This document shows, piece after piece, positions 21,883-34,740 of a DNA stretch of 64,000 nucleotides. Every line of letters starts with the position of its first letter. Position 1 is the stretch's first letter. The notes beneath the pieces are model-generated. The model saw nothing but the letters and a program-made list of their open reading frames with translations, was not told where the DNA came from and did no database searches. The stretch spans positions 12,272,445 to 12,336,444 of the forward strand of contig NC_035165.2 in NCBI RefSeq assembly GCF_001659605.2. The letters run 5' to 3'. The position numbers and the translations under genes are program-made. The DNA comes from Manihot esculenta (lineage: Eukaryota > Streptophyta > Magnoliopsida > Malpighiales > Euphorbiaceae).

Positions 21883-24106
21883 TGGAGCACCTCTACCAGC
21901 TCTTGCAACTGCTCCTTAAGCTCCTTCAATTCTGCTGGTGCCATCCTGTAGGGAGGGATAGAGATCGGTCTGGTTCCAGGCATCAATTCTATTTCAAACT
22001 CTATCTCCCTAACAGGTGGTAGTCCTGGAAGCTCGTCTGGAAAGACATCTAAAAAATCTCTGACTACTGGCACTGAGGCTGGTTCCCTGACCTGTCTATC
22101 TAGCTCTCTCACATGAGCCAAATACCTCTGACATCCCCTCCTAAGCAACCTACAAGCCTGTAGGGCTGATATCAGACCTCTAGGTGTACCCCTCCTGTCT
22201 CCTCTGAAGACGACCTCTGACCCATCCTGACCTCTGAATATGACTACCTTGTCCCTGCAGTCCAAGGTAGCACCATGGGTAGATAGCCAGTCCATCCCTA
22301 GAATGATGTCAAAATCTGTCAAATCTAGAACTACTAGGTCGGCTGGAAGGCATCTATCCTCTACAAATACAGGACTAAACCGGCAGACTGACTCTGCCAC
22401 TGATGGATCACACTTGGGCCCACTGACCCAGAGAGGACACTCTAACCCAGAGACCATCAAACCCAACCTCTCAACTACTCTCGGAGCAACAAAAGAATGA
22501 GATGCACCTGGGTCCATTAATGCATACACATCTGAACAACCAATGATGAGATTACCTGACACTACGGTGTTGGATGTGTTCGCCTCCTGCTGAGTCATGG
22601 TGAAAATCCGTGCTGGTGCTGATGGACCTTCACCCCGGGAACCTACTGAAGAAGAGGCTGCCCCTCTCCCTCTGCCTCTGCTACTGCCCTGAGTTGTGGC
22701 TGGGGCTACTGGTTGAGCTACACTGCCAGAACCTGTCTGCTGTGACTGTGCCATAAAAGCTGCTCTAGGACACTCTCGAGCCATGTGTCCTTCTTGCCCA
22801 CATCTGAAACATGCAGTAGTCCCAAACTGGTAGACTCCTTTGTGTAGCTTACCACACTTCATGCAAGCATGACCGCCCGAACCAGAGTTTGAGCCACTTC
22901 CCATTACCAGACCGGACTTAATCCTGTTCCAGAACTTGTTCTTCTTGGACTTGGATCTTTCCATCTTTACACTGCTCGGAGTCTTGGAACCTGAAGGCTG
23001 TGCCACTGACTGTTTAACTTTCCCCTCGATAATTGCACTAGCCTCCATTTTCCGGGCCATATCCACAATGGTATGGAAGCTCTCCCTTTCTGCTGACTGG
23101 ATCAAGGAGGAATACCTGGAATGAAGCTTCATGATATACCTCCTAGCCTTCTTCCGGTCTGTGTCATAAGCTTGCCCTGCAAACGGCAACAGCTCCAGAA
23201 ATCTATTAGTGTATTCATCTACACTCATCTCTTCTGTCTGCCTAAGCTGCTCGAACTCAATCATCTTCAGCTCCCTGGAGCTATCAGGGAAAGCCCATCC
23301 TGCAAATTCATTTGCAAATTTCTCCCAGGATAAGCTATCCACCCTTGGGTCCACATAGTTCTTGAACCAATCCCTGGCTTTCTTGCATTTCAGCGTGAAA
23401 CCCGCCATCTGAATGGCTCTACTCTCACTTGCTCCTAGCTCATCAGTTATCATTTTCACCATTTTAAGGTACTCAAACGGATCATCACCAGTCTTATACT
23501 TGGGAGCATCCAGCTTAAGGTAATCAGTCATCTTCACCTTACCCCCCCAGAAGAACTAGATTTGGGAAATTGGACATTTGGGGTAGCTGGCTCTGCTGGT
23601 GGAGGAGGAGGTGCAACATTCCTTGGGGTAGGGTTTGCTGGATTTGGATAGAAGGGTGGGGGTGGATACATGGGGTACTGAGAGTATGGTGGGTAAAAGG
23701 GAGGGTATGGCATGTAGGAAGGGTATGGGTTAAAGCTAGAGTAATCCGATGTACCTCCCATCGGGTGCCCTGAGCCCTAAGGAAAGGGCGGATATTGGGG
23801 TGGATAACCAAACCCTGAGGCCTGAGCGCCTCCTTGTGACTCCCCTGTACCTTCCTCAGACATGCTTACACCCAAGCTTCCATCTCTTCTCTGATCCACA
23901 TCCATAACTTCCCTCACATCAGCTGAACTTCTACCCTGATCTGTACCCCTTCTACTAGCATCAAAAGACCTTCTAGGGTCTCTTGACACTCTTTCTCTAC
24001 CGGTTCTGCAAGATATTGCCCTTGGCAATGCAGGTGGACGGGCATCCATGCCCTCATTCTCTGATGGTACTCCAGTCAATCGTGCAGATCGACGAGTGTC
24101 TCTCAT
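21870..24106 (-). pseudogene. E1 gag and protease region, broken
   Basis: The gag ATG is at 24106 (MRDTRRSARLTGVPSE). The short open run before it is leader, and the conserved splice acceptor lies immediately upstream. The frame is stopped at 23777-23779 (TAG), reopens with the Pro/Tyr-rich region (23761-23534), and shifts in a G-run near 23545. It then runs 555 codons from MKMTDYLKL through the gag domain, the zinc knuckle CFRCGQEGHMARECP and the protease motif LMDPGASHSF, which keeps Asp-x-Gly. It continues towards RT until the 34-bp deletion. E1 and E3 differ by many substitutions and small indels, so they are separate insertions of one family. Confidence 0.93.
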
Positions 24107-24114
24107 CCTGTTTT

Positions 24115-26051
24115 CTGAAAAGCAACACACATAACATAAACATCAGCATCAAATGGTTCATGTGGAAACACATGAACCCGCATCACATACATCACATACA
24201 TAGCATATCATCAATGCACATGCATAAAATCATGGCATTTCACATCATCATTCAAGACAGGACTCTACATCCTATCCTAGTGGACATGATTTTTCCTATT
24301 GTGCTTCCCTTTCTATAACATCTATGAGCCCAACATACTCTAGGTCCGACCATATGAACCTAAAACTCTGATACCAATCTGTAACAACCCGGAAACCGAA
24401 CCGCTACCGGCGCTAGGATCCAGATCGGCTTAAGGCCGCCGGGACCCGTAGCAAGCCTCCTATACCTGTTGGATACCTGATAACATCCCATACATGATCA
24501 TACATTTCCATAAAATTTTAAAACTTTTCTTTTTACTAAGCTTGACCTGTGCATGCACTAACATCATAGACATAAAACCCCGATTAGAGCCCTCATCAAA
24601 TGCTCTAATGGGTTATCATAACATACATCAAGTTTGGACTATCATTTTTCATCATAAAAGCATTTCATTAAAAGATCATGTACAAGGGAAAATAACATTA
24701 CTATTCGGGCCAAGCACAATACTAAACCATAAAAATATTCTCTACATTACATTGCATAAAAATCACTTTACAATACATGTCCACTCTAACTATTACACTT
24801 AACTTGACTTCAACCTTGAAAACTCCCCGGTCTATCCTGAACCTGCAAGTCTGGGGGTTAAGGGAAAAGGGGTGAGCTAAAAAGCCCAATGAGCAGAATA
24901 ATAAAACATATATAAAAATCATGCTTTCATGGAATGCATCACAACAAATACATTTCACATCAAGGATGAATTTGTCACCAATAACCCTCTACATATCCGA
25001 TGTGACCGGCCCTCGATGAAGCTTCGCAGGACTTCCTCTTAATCATAACATACAATGCCAAGACGCGTGGACATGGGTCGCCCTGGACTTTCATTAATCA
25101 CCATACATATAAAATGCCAGGATGCATGGACATGGGCAGCCTTGGACTTTCATTAATCATCATACATATTGAGGGCTAATGGATCATCCAACATTCATCC
25201 ACATCAACAACATAGAATGCAATGCATCATATTCTTGAGATTCTAATGCAACAACCTAAAGTACATCATGGTATTCGTGATGTATGAACATGCTTAAAAC
25301 TTTGTTATTTTAATACATAGTTCAGTTCTACTCACCTCTGGCTAACTTTAGACAGACTCTGAAGCAGCTACCTCACTGCTGGGGTCCTCGGTTCCTCGGG
25401 TCTGAACCTACACAGGTGGACTCAAATGAGGGACCAAACATAGACTAACATGACTCTAAACAACTCCCCAAAAACCCCCTTAAAACACCTTAAAACAATC
25501 ACTAAAATCATGCAAAGGAAGGCTGAACAGGGCATGTTCGGCAGCACCTTCGGCGGTCGAACCCTCCTCCAGATCCGAAAGTCATGCACTTTCGACGGCA
25601 CCTTTGGCGGCCGAAAGTTCTCTCCAGATCCGAAACTCGTGCATGTTCGGCGACACCTTCGGTGGCTGAAACTCCCTTCCAGAGCTGAAAGTCCAACTTT
25701 CGGGGGCAGGGTTCGGCAGTCGAAAGCTTGCCTCCACAGGCAGGTTCGACGGCCGAAAGTGCCTTCGGCTGCCGAACCTGAGTTCTCCCAAAGTGGCAGA
25801 ACTCAGCCTCCTCATGCACATTTTACCTCCCAAACCATTCAAACATGCATTTAGCTATTTTACAACATGCATACACAAGCAAATAAGCATATAGGGGTCT
25901 CAAACTATCCTAAACCCCAACACAAACACATATAGCAACTCAAACATTATACATTATCCCTAAACTCAACATTCATCTAAACATGCATTTCTACCCCATA
26001 ACCCCTCAAAACTTGTTTAAAACATACAAGAAAGGTAGGATCTAAGCTTAC
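24115..26051 (-). other. Putative leader intron of E1
   Basis: The minus-strand donor cttcaagag|gtaagc is at 26052/26051 in the LTR. The acceptor gttgcttttcag|aaaacagg ends at 24115, nine bases before the gag ATG. Both sites agree with E3 although the DNA between has diverged, which is the main argument for function. No transcript is available. Confidence 0.5.
24366..24378 (-). other. E1 primer-binding site
   Basis: The plus strand reads ctctgatacca, the complement of tggtatcagag, next to the LTR end at 24380. It is the same initiator-Met site as in E3. Confidence 0.93.
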
Positions 26052-26538
26052 CTCTTGAAGATCGAGAGGAGAGACGATCCTAACTTGGAGATGGGAGAAA
26101 TCTAACTCTTTGGGTCTCCAAGCTCCAAAACTTGATATTAGCTTCAAAAGTCCTCAAAACCAAGTTAAAACTTGTTAAAACTTGAAAGATTTGAGGAAAA
26201 TCATCAAAACCAACCATGGGAAGGCATGGACTCACCGTTGCTCGAAAATAGGGGAGAAAGCTCGCCCATTTTAGGCCATGGGGCCTTTTATAGGTGGCTG
26301 GCCAGGCCACCTTCGGAAGCCGAAGGTGATTCCAAAACTCATGCATGTTCGGCGGCCGAACCTGGATTTCCCTCAATGGTCTTTTTCATTCAAAACTCAA
26401 TTTTCTTTCTTACTTAGAACCATAAAATACATGAAAACATTTTATAAAAACATGTTTTTACCCTTTTAGAGGTTTTCGACATCCGAGATTCCACCGGGCA
26501 GTAGAAATTCCGATACCGGAGTCTAGCTGGATATTACA
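24380..26538 (-). repeat. E1 5' LTR, 2159 bp, uninterrupted
   Basis: It runs from tgtaacaaccc to ggatattaca with TATA on the minus strand at 26285-26293 (plus: cttttatag). It contains the palindrome blocks (25535-25780; fewer copies in U3, near 26310-26360) and the splice donor. It serves as the reference for reconstructing the split LTR on the left. Confidence 0.96.
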
Positions 26539-27631
26539 ACTTGAGTCCACCGAGCAGTCGACTTTATTTATTGCCCGTACTGAAGAGGACCTTTTTGGCG
26601 CCTCTAAAAGACAAATTCTTCTTATAAGTTTTTCAAACACTTTTTCTTGCTTTTTGACTTTTGGTGATTTTCTGACTTGTCTTCTTAATTTGTAGCTTTT
26701 GGGAGCTCTGTTGAAGCTAGAAAGCAAAAGGGCCAATTCTTGGGAGGCTACCCTTCAATGTACTAAGAAAGCTAAGGAGTAGGAGGCTGCATAGGTGGCT
26801 GCTGCACTGAAAAGTCAGTATGAAAAGGAGATGAGCTGATTGGAATGGATTCTCCAAGAAAACCATGTTCAAGGTTAGAAGATTGCTCTCTTAGAGGTGC
26901 AACTTGTAGAAGAGAGATTTGTCACAGAAGCTAGGCTTGCTCAGGAGAAGGCTTCTGCGGATCAAAGAGAGAAAAGCCCTTTTTCCTGGTCTTCCCAGCT
27001 CGAGGAGGAGATACAAAAGCTATCTGGGGATTTGGGGGAAGCAAGGTTGAAGTTGAGAAGGGAGCGAAGGGACTTGAGCGCTTCTGAAGCTGTATAGAGG
27101 CAGCTTGAGAATGAGGTCCACGATCTTACTACATGATGTAAAGATTATGAGAAGAAGATTGTGGATGCTTGAGAGAATGCTAAGTTGGTTGTCCGAAGAA
27201 AAGTTAACAAATATTCCAAGTCGAACGAGTTTAAAAGTAAATTTTTTGAGTAGTCTACTCGCTTTTATGCGATGGGATTTAATGACGACCTTCGAAAGGC
27301 TCGAGAGTCTCTTGTTGTCTCGCTTAGCATTCTTCGTGCTGTAGAATATGACTCTAAGGTGCAATATGGCCCTAACGACCGTCCTCTCCCTAAGGTGCAT
27401 CCTCCTGCTCCCCAAGGGGCATTGGCCTGTTCGGCAGCTAAGTTTGATAAGGGTAACAGCCAAGTTGGTGATGGTCCACCTATGCTCAAGGCTACAAATG
27501 CCCTTATAGATCCTCCTTTGGAATGTGATATTATAACAGCTTCGACTGTCACGATTGCTAATGCTCCAAAGAACACTTTCGAAGTTGAGCCTGACCTGGC
27601 TGGAGACCTTACTTCTTCCGGGGAGAATTGA
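26539..27631 (+). pseudogene. Gypsy-type transposon ORF, C-terminal coiled-coil part
   Basis: This continues the ORF broken at 2948, after the acttg duplication. Blocks include LESTEQSTLFIARTEEDLFG, then a Glu/Lys/Gln-rich coiled-coil region at 26760-27230 (VQLVEERFVTEARLAQEKAS, QLEEEIQKLSGDLGEARLKL). The tail is FYAMGFNDDLRKARESL...DLTSSGEN, ending at a TGA at 27629-27631. Several in-frame stops are present (near 26782, 26836, 27096 and 27137). Coiled coils of this type are common in plant antisense transposon ORFs, whose role is unknown. Because the flanks rejoin in a sensible frame, E1 clearly landed inside the ORF. Confidence 0.72.
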
Positions 27632-29276
27632 AGGCTTTTTCCTTTTTAAGAAGCTTTTATTTCTAAATGTGTGGCGGGCTTGTGTTTGCCTTGCCCTCTT
27701 GCTCTTATTTCTTTATAACACACTCTTTATTTTAATGAAATCGCTTCTGTTTTTTATTGCAATTCGATGTTTGGTAGTTTTTTTCTTCTGTTTGCTCTTT
27801 TTCCTTATGGGGCATACTTAGTCTTGTCGTTTGTATGAAATCTTAATATCTCGTTAGGCCTGTAGGTCATTTATGACTTGTCTTAACCCTGATTGCCTAT
27901 CAAGATAACGATACTTAATATTTATATAAATGAAAAGAGTAATAGAGAAACTATTTGATAAAGATCTCATAAAAAACTATTGTAAGTTGCTGTACAGAAC
28001 TTTTGTGTTTTAAAATTTTCTAAAGGTTTTGAAATATTTCTCTTTATTTACAGGCATCGTGCCCTTGTTATTTTTCGGGCTCTTTGGCCCTAATTCTTTC
28101 GAGTATTTTTCTTTTAGGTTTTTTTCGAGATATTAGTCCTAAGCGTCTTCCGAGCCTTTTTGTTTTGATTTTTCTTCAAAATATTTTTGCTTTCGTGCTT
28201 TTTTCAGGCACTTAGCCCTTAGTTTTCTTCCAATCCTTTTTGGTTTTTGTGCGTCTTCTGAGCATTTGTTGCCATCGTGCTTCTTTCGGGCTCTTAGCCC
28301 TAATTTTGCTTCCAAGCACTTTTGCTCTCACGTATCTTCTGAGCATTTTGTCCGCGCGCTTCTTCCCGGGCACTTAGCCTTGACCTTGCTTCCGAGCACT
28401 TCTGCTCTTATGTATTTTTCGAGCATTTTTCTCCTCGAGCTTCTTCCGGGCTTTTATCCTTGAGTTTACTTTTGAGCATTTGGCTCTTGCGGTTCTTTTG
28501 GTCACTTAGTCTTGACCTTTATTTCTGAGCACCTGTTTGCCCTTAGGCAACTACTGGGATCTTTTGGCTTTTTATATTATTTTGGGCTCTTTTGCCCTAA
28601 TTTTTCGTGCAAGCTCTTTTGGCACTCTATAGTATTCCTGGATTCTTAGCCCTGATTCTTTATCCAAACTCTTGTGGCTCTTTATATTATTCCCAGGCTC
28701 TTAGCTCTGATTCTTTATCCGATGTTTTTGGCTTTCTATAATATTTTGGGCTCTTTCGCCCTAACTTTTCGTCTAAGCTCTTTTGGCTCTCTATATTATT
28801 CTTAGGCTCTTAGCCCTGATTCTTTATACAAGCTCTTTTGGCTCTCTATATTATTCCTAAGCTCTTAGCCCTGATTCTTTATCGGAGCTCTTTGGCTCGT
28901 GGTCAGCTTCCGGACTCTTTAGCCCTGGTTATTTATCCGAGCACTTTTGCTCTGTTATCTTTCAAGCTCTTTTGCCCTTAAGCATTTTTTTTCTTTGATT
29001 CTTTTTTCGCGCTCTTTTTCTCTTGTCATTTACTGGGCTCTTAGCCTTGAGACCACTTCTGAGCGTTTTTACTCTTGCGCTTTTTCCGGTCGTTTTGCCC
29101 TTAAGTGTCTTTTGGGCTTTTAGCCCTAATTCTATTTCCATGTGTTTTCGCTTTCGTGCTTCATTCGAGCTTTTTTCCCTTAAGTGTCTTCTGGGATCCT
29201 TTTAGCGCTGGTTATCCAAGCATTTTTTGCTCTCGTGCATATTCCGCTTTTTGCCCTTAAGTGTCTTCTGGGCTCT
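27632..29276. repeat. E5 degenerate tandem repeats around gggctcttagccctgattc
   Basis: After a T-rich spacer (27640-28050), the region 28050-29276 is made of imperfect repeats around gggctcttagccctgattc and gagcatttttgctct. A clearer set of about 55-bp units lies at 28565-28890 (aagctcttttggctctctat...). No gene is supported: long open frames are products of the repeats. The array resumes after the solo LTR at 31091. Confidence 0.75.
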
Positions 29277-31090
29277 TAATAGAACATATTTTAGTCCATT
29301 TTATCTTGATATTATTGATGATTATTTATACGATTTCTGCTTAATTTAGTGCTCTTGTCATTATTTTGCAGAAAATGGTGAAAAAGGACATTTTGGAGAA
29401 AATACCCTTAAAATTGCCTTAAATGGAGCAAAGGAGAGCAAGCCTGCCAAGTTGGAATCAAGTGAAGCTAAATAAGAAAAGTTCTAAATAAGGAAAGTGG
29501 CAAAGAAGGAAAGAACATTCAGCCAAAGCAATTTGAAATTCAAATTTCAAATCTCCAAGTAGCCTTTTCCTTATTCAAGAAGCCAAGTCTCAAGTTGCCA
29601 TAAATGAAGAGCCAAATAAGAAAAGTATTTTGAAATTCAAATCTTCAAGATTCATATTCAAATCTTCAAGATTCATATTCAAATTTTGAATTTCAAAATC
29701 CAGCTTATTAAGGAAGCTAAATCCAAAGATCACATGCTTGCCACCTCATGTCTTGCACATTCAAAATTCAAATTGCAAAGGAGGCTCCACCTTCCTTATT
29801 AGTGCATGGGCGGCAAGGAGAGTGTGAAGGCAAGTCTTGAGCACCTTGGGCAGTATCTTGAAGACACTTGGGTAGCAAGCAAAGACCAAAGGCCCCACTC
29901 CTTGCACTTGAACACATGCCCCACGTTTTTCCCTTCTCACATGTGCAAGGATGGCACATCTTGGACCAAAGGTATTTTGGGCAGCCTCTTGAAGTCTTTT
30001 GGGCAGCCTCTTGAGACCTTGGGCAGCTTCTTCACTAATTAGGAAGCAAGTATCATCTAGGGCAACAATTTTCAAGTATAAAAAGATACATAAGGAGCCT
30101 CCCCATGCTCTTTCAAGCCCCCTTCGAGGCACCTACGGGATTCACATCTCTTCTTCTACCTTTTTTTTTTCTTTTATTTTTGGTTTTTGTTTCAGCCATG
30201 AGAGGCTGAAATCTTTTATTCTAGTTGAAGATTAGGTGATACTTTAGTTGTTTTATGGATTAGGAGACTTGATCAAACATTTTTTATCTTTTGTTATTCA
30301 ATATTCATACAATCTCATGCTTAATTCCATTGTTGCTTTGTTGTTTTGATCAATATGGCCAATTGATTCTTGATTGCAAGGTAATAATATGTTAGTTTGG
30401 GTGATTTAAGTTCATAATTGCTTGGATTATTCAAACATAAGAACACTTGGTGTAAAAACCAAGGAAATTGTATGATCTAGCAACATCTCATGCGTTTGAG
30501 TAGTTAGGATTGGATCTCTCTATCTCTTCATGTAATTAAAAATTGTTTTAATGCCTAAGGCCCAAGGACGTTCCTTGGCAATTTGTTAATTAATAATTAA
30601 TTAGAGGACGTTCCCTAATTGGTTTAATCATAAGGAGAGACATGGTGGTGAGAAGCGTCTTCCATCTCTATAACTAATCTATTGAATTAATCAAAAGAAA
30701 CTAAGTGTCAATGATCAATCCCAACAACTGAAGTGGATCCAATTCTCCAACTAGAGTTTTCTTATTATTTATTTCTCTTTTATTTTATTATTCGCTTATT
30801 TTAATTGCTTTCAGTAGTTTGTTAATCAAATCAATCTCAAAACCCCCATTTTACTTTTACTGCAGTTTATTTTTATTCCGCTTTCAGATTTATCTCGTTT
30901 CAGTTTATCTCGTTTTCAGTTTATTTCTTTTTCAATTTATTTTTGTTTCAGTTTATTTTATTGGTCTTGATAAGAAAAATAGGTAAGTTCTCAATTCCCT
31001 GTGGATTTGATCCTTTCACCACTATCTACAGTTGTAAATTGTTGATAACCAGAAAGGTTATTTTTGACCGGCTTCGACAACTGCGAGTCA
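29277..31090 (+). mobile_element. Unrelated solo LTR, 1814 bp, in E5
   Basis: The repeat phrase gggctct|...|gctcctaactctgattc is split here. Flanks gctct (29272-29276) and gctcc (31091-31095) make a 5-bp duplication with one mismatch. The insert begins taatagaacatatt, where the first two bases are likely a mutated TG, and ends gcgagtca. It has an LTR-like TATA (tataaaaag, 30077-30085), a long pyrimidine-rich stretch, and an end typical of large plant Ty3 LTRs (tcaattccctgtgg). No coding region, primer site or second LTR is present, so it is best read as a solo LTR of another family. Confidence 0.75.
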
Positions 31091-31095
31091 GCTCC

Positions 31096-31515
31096 TAACT
31101 CTGATTCTACATCTGAGCATTTTTGCTCTTGCGCTTCTCCTGGGCTTTTAGCCCTTATTATACTTTCAAGCATTTTTTCTCTTGTCATTTTCGGGGCTCT
31201 TAGCCCTGATTCCTTATCCGAGCTTTTAGGCTTATGGTCAAATTCTAGGCTTTTTAACCCTAGTTATTCATTGGAACACTTTTGTTCTTGTATCTTTTGG
31301 GCTTTTGCCCTTCAGTGCCTTCTAGGTTTTAAGCCTGAAGTCTACTTCCGAGCATTTTTGCTCTTTGTGTGTCTTCTGGGCTATTTGCGCTAAACCTTAG
31401 TTCGAGCTTTTTTGCTCCTTGGCATTTTCTAGGGACTCCACCCTGATTTTTCTATCTAAGCTCTTTAGCTTTCTAGTCGGCTTCCAAGCTCTTAGGCCTG
31501 ATTCTTTTTTCAAAG
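31096..31515. repeat. E5 degenerate repeats, continued
   Basis: The gggctcttagccct and gagcatttttgctct units of 27.6-29.3 kb continue after the solo LTR. Nothing coding is supported. Confidence 0.7.
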
Positions 31516-31912
31516 ATTCAGACTCGCGGCCTTACTGGCGACTTCAGGGATTCAGACTCATGGCCTTATTGGCGATTCCAAAATTCAGGCTTATGGCCTC
31601 TCTAGTGATTCCAAGATTTAGGCTCGTGGCCTTATTGGCAATTCTAAGATTCAAGCTCGTGGCCTTACTTGTGATTTCAAGATTCAGCCTTGTGGCCTTA
31701 CTGACGATTCTAAGATTCAGGCACGTGCCCTTATTGGCGATTCCGGAATTCAGGCTAGTGGCCTTACTGGCAATTCTAAAATTCAGGCTCATGACCTTAC
31801 TGGCAATTTCAAGATTCAAGCTCATGGCCTTACTGGCGATTTCAAGATTCAAACCTGTGGCCTTACTAGCGATTTTAAGATTCAAACTCGTGGGCTTACT
31901 GGCAATTTTGGG
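31516..31912. repeat. 33-bp minisatellite, about 12 units
   Basis: Units of the form gattcaggctcgtggcctta-ctggcgattctaa repeat with few length changes. Since 33 is a multiple of three, the array is open on both strands and yields 11-residue peptide repeats (RLVALLAILRF on plus). I read this as a by-product of the repeat, not a protein gene. In Tat elements tandem arrays are usual between pol and the 3' end. 31920-32423 beyond it is AT-rich with nothing recognised. Confidence 0.85.
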
Positions 31913-32428
31913 CTTGTTACCCTTTCTCTTGCTTTTAAAGTTTATTTGCAAAATAAAACTTGCACAAAATATGTGTAACGAGAATGCTCATTGTTAATTA
32001 AGCAATATTTATTAGTTAATACTGTAGCATGCAAGATACTTAACTTTACATTTCAAATGAAATGTAAATATTAATTTCGACCAACTACATTCATCTCATA
32101 TTTTTCAATAAATTCAATAAATAATATTTCTCATGCATAAATCATTTCATAGCTTTCAAATCATATAGTAGCATGCTTTAAACAAATAATCCTTTTCTTA
32201 GTGAATTTATGCTAATATTAATGATAGATGAGAGCTTTTAAGCTACTTCAGTAGGTTATCATGTTCGGGTTTATATACACAAAGCTTTCATCTAAGATCT
32301 TTAAATTTTGTGACTATTCATGCTAGCAAAAATATACTTTGAGCTAAAGAAAGTAACTGTACATCTTGGTTATCTCATACACGTCACCTCTCTTTTATGA
32401 TTGATGGATCGCCCTTGTGTTGTACTTT

Positions 32429-34740
32429 TGTAACGACCCGGAAACCGGACCGCTACCGGCGCCAGGATCCAGATCGGCATAAGGCCGCCGGGACCCGTAG
32501 CAAGCCTAACATACATCCTGTATATCTGTTAAATCCCATACATGATCAATCATATACATAAAAATTTTAAACTTTTTCTTTCATTTACCAAGCTTAACCT
32601 GCGCATGCACAAACTCATAAACATAAAACCCCACATTGGAGCCCTCATCAAATGCTCCAATAGGGTAACATATCATACATTAAGCTTGTTTTATATAAAC
32701 ATCATTAAAACTTTTCATTAAAAAGGTTATGTGAAAGAGGGATTAACTTTACATACTAGGGTCAAGCACAACTCTAAACCTCAATATACATCATTACATT
32801 ACAATACATTACTATACTTTACATTACATCATTTTCATGTCCACATCTAGCTATTACATAAAACATTACTTTACTCTTGTTGACTTCCTGATCTATCCCG
32901 TACCTGCAAACCTGGGGGATTAAGGGAATGGGGTGAGCTACTAGAGCCCAGTGAGCAGAATAATAAAACATTGTATCTAAAGTTCATGCTTTCATGAAAT
33001 GCATCACATCACAAACAAATCACCTTAAGGATGAACTTGTCACCAATAGCCCTCTACATTTCCATTAGTGCCAGAACATAGAATGGGTCCTGGTCTTTCT
33101 CTTACATAACATATCATAACATTCCAATGTGCCAGGGACGTAGAATGGGTCTTCCTGGACTTTCTCTTACATAGTGCCAGGGACGTAGAATGGGTCTTCC
33201 TGGACTTCCATACCGTATCATCATCATATCATATCATACCATACGAGGGCTAATGGATCACTCAATGTTCATCCACATCAACAACATAATATGCAATGCA
33301 ACATATTCGTGAATTCTAATGCAAACAACCTAATATATCTCATGGCATTCATGATGCGTGATTCATGCTAAAACTTTCATTATTTGCTTTGAAACATAAA
33401 GAGTCATTCTACTCACCTCAGGCTATCTCTGACAAGACACTGAAGCAGCTATCTCACTGGTGGGGTCCTCGGTTCCTCGGGTCCGAACCTACACAGGTGG
33501 ACTCAAATGAGGGACCAAACATACATGAACATGACTCTAACATACTCCCCAAAAACCCCATAAAACACCTTAAAACAATCATAGAAAACATGCAAAGGAA
33601 GATTGAACAGGGCACTTTCGGCGGCAGGTTCGGCGGCCGAAAGTCCTTCCAGAGCCGAAACTCAGCCACTTTCGGCGGTACCTTCAGCGGCCGAAAGTGG
33701 TTCCAGAGCCGAAACTCATGCATATTCGACGGCACCTTCGGCGGCCGAATCTCCCCTCCAAAGTCGAAAGTCCACTTTCGGGGGCAGGGTTGGGCAGCTG
33801 AAAGCTTGCCTCCACAAGCAGGTTCGGCGGCCGAAAGTCCCTTTGACTGCCGAACCTGAGTTCTTCCAAATGGCAAAACTCAGCCTCTTCATGCACATTT
33901 TGCCTCCCAAACTATTCAAACATGCATTAAACTATTCTACAACATGCATACACAAGCAAATAAGCATTTAGGGGTCTCAAACTATCCTAAACCCCAACAC
34001 AAACACATAAGGCAACTCAAACAACATACATTACCCAAAAACTCAATATTTGCCCTAACAACAAACAACTAACTTACACATGTATTTCTACCCCATAAAC
34101 TTTCATAAAACTTGTTTGAAACATGAAATGAGCTAAGGATCTACCCTTACCTCTTAAAGATCGAGAGGGGAGGCGATCCAACTCGGAGGTGGGAGAGATC
34201 TAGCTCCTTGGGTCTCCAAGCTCCAAAAACTTGATCTTAGCTTCTAAAACTTCAAAAACCAAGCAATCATTTGTTAAAACTTGAAAGATTTGAAGAAAAT
34301 CACCAAAACCAACCATGGGAGGCCATGGACTCACCGTTGGCCGAAAATAGGGGAGAAAGCTCGCCCATTTTCGGCCATGGGTCCTTTTATAGGTGGCTAG
34401 CTAGACCACCTTCAGAAGCCGAAGGCGACTCCAAAACGCATGCATGTTCGGCGGCCGAACATGAGGTTCGATGGCCGAACATGAGGTTCGATGGCCGAAC
34501 ATGAGCCACATTCGGAAGCCTAACATGCCCCCCTAAACTATCCCACATTCTTCGACAGCCGAACCTGGAAATGCCTCCATGGTCTTTTTCATTCAAAACT
34601 CAATTTCTTTCTTACTTAAAACCTTAAAATACATTAAAACATTTTATGAAAACATGATTTTACCCTCCTAGAGGTTTCCAAAAATCGAGATTCCACCGGA
34701 CGGTAGGAATTCTGATACCGGAGTCTAGCCGGGTATTACA
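32429..34740 (-). mobile_element. E4: solo LTR of the E1/E3 family, 2312 bp
   Basis: tgtaacgacccgg...gggtattaca is flanked by acttt at 32424-32428 and 34741-34745, with no internal region, so it formed by LTR-LTR recombination after insertion in E5. It keeps all family marks: U5 tandem units (33065-33215, wording gtgccagggacgtagaatgg), palindrome blocks (33610-33860 and 34440-34570), and TATA on minus near 34386-34394. The donor cctcttaaag/ctcttac is near 34150. A short local duplication, aggttcgatggccgaacatg, lies at 34462-34504. Confidence 0.96.

Larger units (their letters stand above)
2949..26538 (-). mobile_element. E1: Ty3/gypsy chromovirus (Tekay/Del-like), interrupted
   Basis: The element is bounded by tgtaac...ttaca ends and a perfect 5-bp target duplication, acttg at 2944-2948 and 26539-26543. 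It runs on the minus strand: 5' LTR 24380-26538, primer site at about 24366-24378, gag-pol 24106-19206, polypurine tract 19110-19124, and 3' LTR 2949-19109. That 3' LTR is split by E2 and E3. Without the insertions its pieces (2949-4221, 7140-7493, 18579-19109) total 2158 bp against 2159 bp for the 5' LTR. Domain order gag-PR-RT-RH-IN with a C-terminal chromodomain-like segment, plus an attcgaggac-type hairpin next to the purine tract, suits the Tekay/Del clade. Gag-pol is broken, so the copy is dead. Confidence 0.96.

Noticed and set aside
28565..28890. CRISPR-like array
   Set aside because: Units are contiguous degenerate tandem repeats of about 55 bp without unique spacers, in a plant nuclear context.
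31419..31997. 192-codon plus frame and 135-codon minus frame
   Set aside because: Both come from the 33-bp minisatellite; a period divisible by three keeps any frame open.
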